The notes under the pieces are model-generated. The model had not been told where the DNA came from. It worked only from the letters and a program-made list of their open reading frames with translations, and ran no database searches. From Marispirochaeta sp. (GTDB lineage Bacteria; Spirochaetota; Spirochaetia; JC444; Marispirochaetaceae), in the NCBI RefSeq assembly GCF_963668165.1, contig NZ_OY764212.1:682001-746000 (forward strand): DNA of 64,000 nt, read 5' to 3'. Positions 60,542 through 64,000 of this stretch are shown here, piece after piece; position 1 is the stretch's first letter; each line of letters begins with the position of its first letter. A program made the translations under genes and the position numbers.

Positions 60542-61947
60542 TAAGAAAACAGCTTCTTTATCCTTTTGTAGCGGGAATTCTCCTATTAGGGATTTTTTAC
60601 CTTCTCGGCCGTCCTGAACACTATGATGTTCTTGTCATCGGAGCAGGGGCCGCCGGACTCTCCGCCGCCCTGGAAGCCGAAGCTGAAGGGGCCTCGGTTC
60701 TGGTTATAGAAAAGATGCCCACCATCGGAGGGAATACCATGAGGGCTACCGGCGGCATGAACGCGGCAGAGTCGGCGGTACAGGAAAAACTCGGAATAGA
60801 GGACAGCACCAGGGCCCACCTTAAAGACACCCTAAATGCAGGACACAGAAAAAGCAACCCGGTTCTTGCCGGAATACTCGTGGACCAGGCGAAGGAGGCC
60901 GTCCATCGGCTGCGAGCTTTGGGAGCCGACCTGGAAGATGTGGGGTATCTCGCCGGACACAGCGCGCCGAGGACCCATCGTCCAACAGGAGGAGCCCCGG
61001 TGGGTACAGAGATCATCAGGGTCCTGAAAGACTCACTGAAAGCCAGGGACATCCCGATCCGCCTTGAGACAAGGATTATCGGTCTTATTCGAAAGGGAGA
61101 GACTGTACGGGGGGCCCTGGTGCGGGACAAGACCGGCAGAGAGTACCGGATATTCAGTACCGCCCTTGTGCTGGCCATCGGCGGCTACGGCGGCAGCCCC
61201 CGCACCTTTGTACGCTACGACCCCGCCCTTGCGGGATTCAATACCACGAACCATCCCGGCGCCACAGGGGATTACATACCCCTGGCAGAGAAGATCGGCG
61301 CGCGGCTGCTGGACATGGAGCAGATTCAGGCGCATCCGACGGTAGAACCGGACCACGGAATTCTTATTACAGAGGCCCTGCGGGGAAACGGGGGTATCCT
61401 CGTTGACCTTATTGGACGCCGCTTTACCGACGAACTGGCTTTTCGGGATGTCCTCAGCGCGAAAATCCTTGAACGCCGCGGGGGTCTGGCTTTTCTGATC
61501 TTTGATGAGAATGTCAGGAGGTCCCTTTCGGCTTCAGAAGACTATATCCACCGCAGACTGGTCGTCAGCGCGAATACTCCCCGGGAACTTGCTCAGAAAC
61601 TGGGAATTGATCCTCCCCTCTTTTCCGCTGAACTGGAAACGTACAATACTGTTCACCGCTCAGGAAAAGCGGACCCCTTCGGCAGAAGCGGACTCAGCAT
61701 TCCCCTGGAAACACCACCCTATTACGGAATCAAGGTCTCCCCGGGGGTCCACTACTGCATGGGCGGGCTCGCAATTGATGAGAAGACCAGGGTGCTTCGG
61801 GACTCCGACGGTAAACCGATTCCCGGCCTCTATGCCGCCGGAGAGGCGACAGGCGGAATCCACGGAAAAAACCGCCTGGGAGGAAACTCCCTGGCGGACG
61901 CGGTAATTTTCGGTCGAATAGCGGGTAAAGAGGCGGCAAAGCGTTAA
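60538..61947 (+). CDS. Membrane-anchored fumarate reductase-like flavoprotein without FMN domain
   Basis: A 469-residue FAD protein close to the FAD domain of the reductase encoded at 56500. An N-terminal anchor (LLYPFVAGILLLGIFYLLG) puts the rest outside the cytoplasmic membrane. FAD motif VLVIGAGAAGLSAALEAEAE, then QAHPTVE, EALRGNGGILVD, SPGVHYCMGG and HGKNRLGGNSLAD. There is no FMN_bind domain, so electrons must come from another carrier, perhaps the FMN domain of its paralogue. The second His of VHHTMGG is Tyr here, as in succinate dehydrogenase-type enzymes, which hints at a different substrate or direction. It shares ATGA with the response regulator gene. Confidence 0.88.
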   Translation: MIRKQLLYPFVAGILLLGIFYLLGRPEHYDVLVIGAGAAGLSAALEAEAEGASVLVIEKMPTIGGNTMRATGGMNAAESAVQEKLGIEDSTRAHLKDTLNAGHRKSNPVLAGILVDQAKEAVHRLRALGADLEDVGYLAGHSAPRTHRPTGGAPVGTEIIRVLKDSLKARDIPIRLETRIIGLIRKGETVRGALVRDKTGREYRIFSTALVLAIGGYGGSPRTFVRYDPALAGFNTTNHPGATGDYIPLAEKIGARLLDMEQIQAHPTVEPDHGILITEALRGNGGILVDLIGRRFTDELAFRDVLSAKILERRGGLAFLIFDENVRRSLSASEDYIHRRLVVSANTPRELAQKLGIDPPLFSAELETYNTVHRSGKADPFGRSGLSIPLETPPYYGIKVSPGVHYCMGGLAIDEKTRVLRDSDGKPIPGLYAAGEATGGIHGKNRLGGNSLADAVIFGRIAGKEAAKR

Positions 61948-61950
61948 AAG

Positions 61951-63447
61951 CTACTCTTCAGAGGTGGCGTAGTCCAGGATAGTCTCCTTGCTGGCCTCAT
62001 CTCGCGGCAAATCGCAGGCGATCCTGCCGCCGGCAAGAACAAGAACCCGGTCGCACATACCCAGGATTTCCTCAATTTCCGAGGAAATTAAAATAACCGA
62101 GGCTCCTTTGCCCACCAGATCGTTGATTGAGTTATATATATCCACCTTCGCCGCCGCGTCCACCCCGCGAGTAGGCTCATCCATTATATAGATTCCTGCC
62201 CTGCACATAAAGGACCGGGAGAGCAGCACCTTCTGCTGGTTGCCTCCGGAGTAAAAACGCAGAATATCTGAGAATTTGCCGGGGATAATCCCCAGGCGCC
62301 GGATGTATTCTCCCGTCAGCTGACGCATGTACAGCTCATTCAGGGCGAGGCTTTTGAGAAACCGCGGAAGGGTTGAAATTGTCAGATTGGTTATCAGGTT
62401 CAGTGGCGGGAATATCCCGTTTTCAGACCTGTTCTCCGGCACCAGGATAACGCCGCTGCGAATAGCATCCAGGGGGTGATTAAAGCTGACCGGCCGTCCC
62501 TGCAGAATAATCTCCCCGCCGGTAAAAGGGGCCAGCCCAAAAAGGCAATTGCTCAGAAGAGTCCTTCCGGACCCCATCAGGCCTGTTATTCCCAGAATCT
62601 CCTGTTTGTGGAGAGAAAAAGAGATGGAATGCAGAATTGGTTCACTGGACAGCTCCCGGACTTCCAGGATAGTCTTTCCCGGCCGTAAATGAAGCCGCGG
62701 GTACCGCTCACGGTGCGGGTCCTCGATCATCATGCCCACAAGGGTGGTTTTATCGATCTCGTGTACCCGGTTAGTGGAGACAATCCTCCCCTTGTGGATT
62801 ACAGTTACCCTGTCCCCCACCCGCTTAATCTCGTCCATTCTGTGGGAGATGTAGAAAATGCCCTCTACTTTGCGTTTTAGCTCTTCCAGGATGTTAAAGA
62901 ACAGGTCACGTTCGATCTCGCCCATGGCAGCGGTAGGTTCATCAAAGATTACCACCTCCGCTCCCGATACATAGGCTTTTACCGCCGACAGCAGCTGACG
63001 CTCCGCGTAACCAAGATGCTGCACCCGTAACCCCGGGCTGATACCGATGTCTAAACGCTGCAAAAGCTCCGCGCACTCCAGTTCGGTACGACCTCTGCTG
63101 AAGTAGCGGCATAAGCGTCCTTCCTGGGCGTAACGGTCAAAAAAGACGTTTTCTGCCACACTCAGGTTTGCAAAAAGCTGGTTGTCCTGATGTTGATAGA
63201 AGATTCCTCCCTTGCGGGCCGCATGAAAAGACTCAAACTCGATCTCCTCACCCTTCAGCTGAATAGAGCCGGAATCCCGGGAATAGAGTCCGCTCACGAT
63301 CTTCATAAGCGCGGATTTACCGGAGCCGTTCTCACCGATTATGACGTGAACCTCTCCTGAATACAGTTCCAGATCTATCGAGTTCAGAAGAAACTCATTA
63401 TCGAAATTCTTACTGATATTCTTCAGTACCAGCAGCGGATAATTCAC
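61951..63447 (-). CDS. Sugar ABC transporter ATP-binding protein (RbsA/MglA type)
   Basis: A 498-residue protein with two ABC ATPase domains. The first has GENGSGKSALMKIVSGLYSR and FDEPTAAMGEIE, with a degenerate signature (LGYAERQLLSAVKAY). The second has a weakened Walker A (GLMGSGRTLLSN) but a full signature and Walker B (YSGGNQQKVLLSRSF, IYIMDEPTRGVD). This asymmetric pair is typical of monosaccharide importers. The start is GTG, 3 bp after the DeoR-type regulator gene. Permease and binding-protein genes are not in the window; the downstream side is closed by the convergent reductase gene only 3 bp away. Confidence 0.92.
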   Translation of the reverse strand: MNYPLLVLKNISKNFDNEFLLNSIDLELYSGEVHVIIGENGSGKSALMKIVSGLYSRDSGSIQLKGEEIEFESFHAARKGGIFYQHQDNQLFANLSVAENVFFDRYAQEGRLCRYFSRGRTELECAELLQRLDIGISPGLRVQHLGYAERQLLSAVKAYVSGAEVVIFDEPTAAMGEIERDLFFNILEELKRKVEGIFYISHRMDEIKRVGDRVTVIHKGRIVSTNRVHEIDKTTLVGMMIEDPHRERYPRLHLRPGKTILEVRELSSEPILHSISFSLHKQEILGITGLMGSGRTLLSNCLFGLAPFTGGEIILQGRPVSFNHPLDAIRSGVILVPENRSENGIFPPLNLITNLTISTLPRFLKSLALNELYMRQLTGEYIRRLGIIPGKFSDILRFYSGGNQQKVLLSRSFMCRAGIYIMDEPTRGVDAAAKVDIYNSINDLVGKGASVILISSEIEEILGMCDRVLVLAGGRIACDLPRDEASKETILDYATSEE

Positions 63448-63450
63448 CTT

Positions 63451-64000
63451 CTATACCCTACCCTCAAAAACATTGATAGAAGTATGCAGTTGGATGTTAC
63501 GCAGAAAAATCTGCTGCTTGTATTCATCGGATATTGATGGATTTGTTACCACCTTGTCGGCGAGTTTCAGATTCCCCAGCCGGTAGAAGGCGCTGTGGTC
63601 AAAATTATCCCCCCGGCAGAGAAAGACCTTCTCGTCAGCCGACTCCATGGCAGCCTCTATGAGTTCCGCTTTCTCATGGCTGGATACAGATACCTCAAGG
63701 GTTTCCTCTATCCCGTCGACTTCGGCGAAAAGCCGGTTTACATGGAATCGGCGTAAGTTGGCCAGAGACAGGGACCCGTACAGCGACCTGCCGTCATCGG
63801 CCACGTCCCCGCCGAGCAGAACCACCCGATTGGCGTGCTGCCGGGCAATCTCTGTCGCCACGGGGATATAATTGGTAAGGACTGTGATGCTGCTCTTCTC
63901 GGCAATGCGACGAGCTATACATTCGCAGATATCGCCATCGGTCAGCATAATGACATCGCCGTCTTCAATCATGTTAACCACTACTGCGGCGATCTCCCGG
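63451..64000 (-). CDS. DeoR/GlpR-family regulator, N-terminus outside the window
   Basis: The visible 182 residues are the sugar-phosphate-sensing domain of a DeoR-type repressor: VIMLTDGDICECIARRIAEK, ITVLTNYIPVATEIA, VVLLGGDVADDGRSLYG and ADKVVTNPSISDEYKQQI. The usual sequence around DGD is D-x-G-T/S with a phosphate-binding role, so the pattern is slightly changed. The frame is open to the window end, and the HTH lies beyond it. Its stop is 3 bp before the ABC ATPase start, so it heads a sugar-uptake operon and probably controls it. Confidence 0.82.
   Translation of the reverse strand, partial: REIAAVVVNMIEDGDVIMLTDGDICECIARRIAEKSSITVLTNYIPVATEIARQHANRVVLLGGDVADDGRSLYGSLSLANLRRFHVNRLFAEVDGIEETLEVSVSSHEKAELIEAAMESADEKVFLCRGDNFDHSAFYRLGNLKLADKVVTNPSISDEYKQQIFLRNIQLHTSINVFEGRV

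Noticed and set aside
1..64000. CRISPR arrays, tRNA or rRNA genes
   Set aside because: No regularly spaced direct repeats, no cloverleaf-like segments and no rRNA sequence were seen in the intergenic regions.

Overview
The window reads as a chromosomal segment of a GC-moderate, anaerobic, diderm bacterium, most likely a spirochaete of the Spirochaetaceae type. That placement is inference. It rests on the style of the exported proteins (for example a periplasmic binding protein whose mature end starts EGQKEGG), on lipoproteins joined to OmpA domains, on citrate lyase and aldehyde:ferredoxin oxidoreductase chemistry, and on CNB-GGDEF proteins. No rRNA, tRNA or CRISPR array was found.

Layout. 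At 0-4.3 kb are a YesM-type sensor kinase cut by the window edge and a GH78 alpha-L-rhamnosidase. At 4.8-7.5 kb are a class V aminotransferase and a B12-binding radical SAM enzyme. At 7.5-13.9 kb is a small AT-richer defence island on the minus strand: rloA, rloB, a broken type III mod gene and an intact res. At 14.2-30.9 kb, again on the minus strand, is a large citrate-use block, listed here in transcription order: leuCD-like hydro-lyase, a two-component pair (Reg_prop sensor and NarL-type regulator), citC-citD-citE-citF, tctC-tctB-tctA, citG, citX, then an acyl-CoA dehydrogenase-like gene and a membrane AraC regulator. At 31-32.6 kb are alanine dehydrogenase and an Lrp regulator. The 32.6-38.5 kb stretch is shaped by mobile DNA: an IS110 element, three copies of a short inverted-repeat element, and two decayed metabolic genes. 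From 38.7 to 53.6 kb there are a DEAD-box helicase, PlsC, AOR with an Fe-alcohol dehydrogenase, AzlCD, a cyclic-nucleotide/GGDEF/DHH signalling set, a LuxR regulator and an OmpA lipoprotein. A second IS110 copy follows, then a YhiN flavoprotein. At 56.5-61.9 kb a tight module places two fumarate-reductase-like exported flavoproteins around a CitA/CitB-type two-component system. The right edge holds a sugar ABC ATPase and a DeoR regulator cut by the window end.

How it fits together. Citrate would enter through TctABC and be split to acetate and oxaloacetate by citrate lyase, which is built by CitC, CitG and CitX. Oxaloacetate could feed malate and fumarate, and the exported flavoprotein reductases could use fumarate or a related unsaturated acid as electron acceptor.

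The most striking non-gene signal is a nested transposon arrangement. Both IS110 copies are 1,350 bp and nearly identical, and each sits inside the 16-bp terminal inverted repeat GGGCACCTCTAAAAAC of a roughly 157-bp MITE-like element that has its own 4-bp target duplications. The non-coding leader of the IS folds into two internal-loop hairpins. The two arms of the first match the two halves of that inverted repeat, as expected for a bridge RNA programmed to hit the MITE ends.
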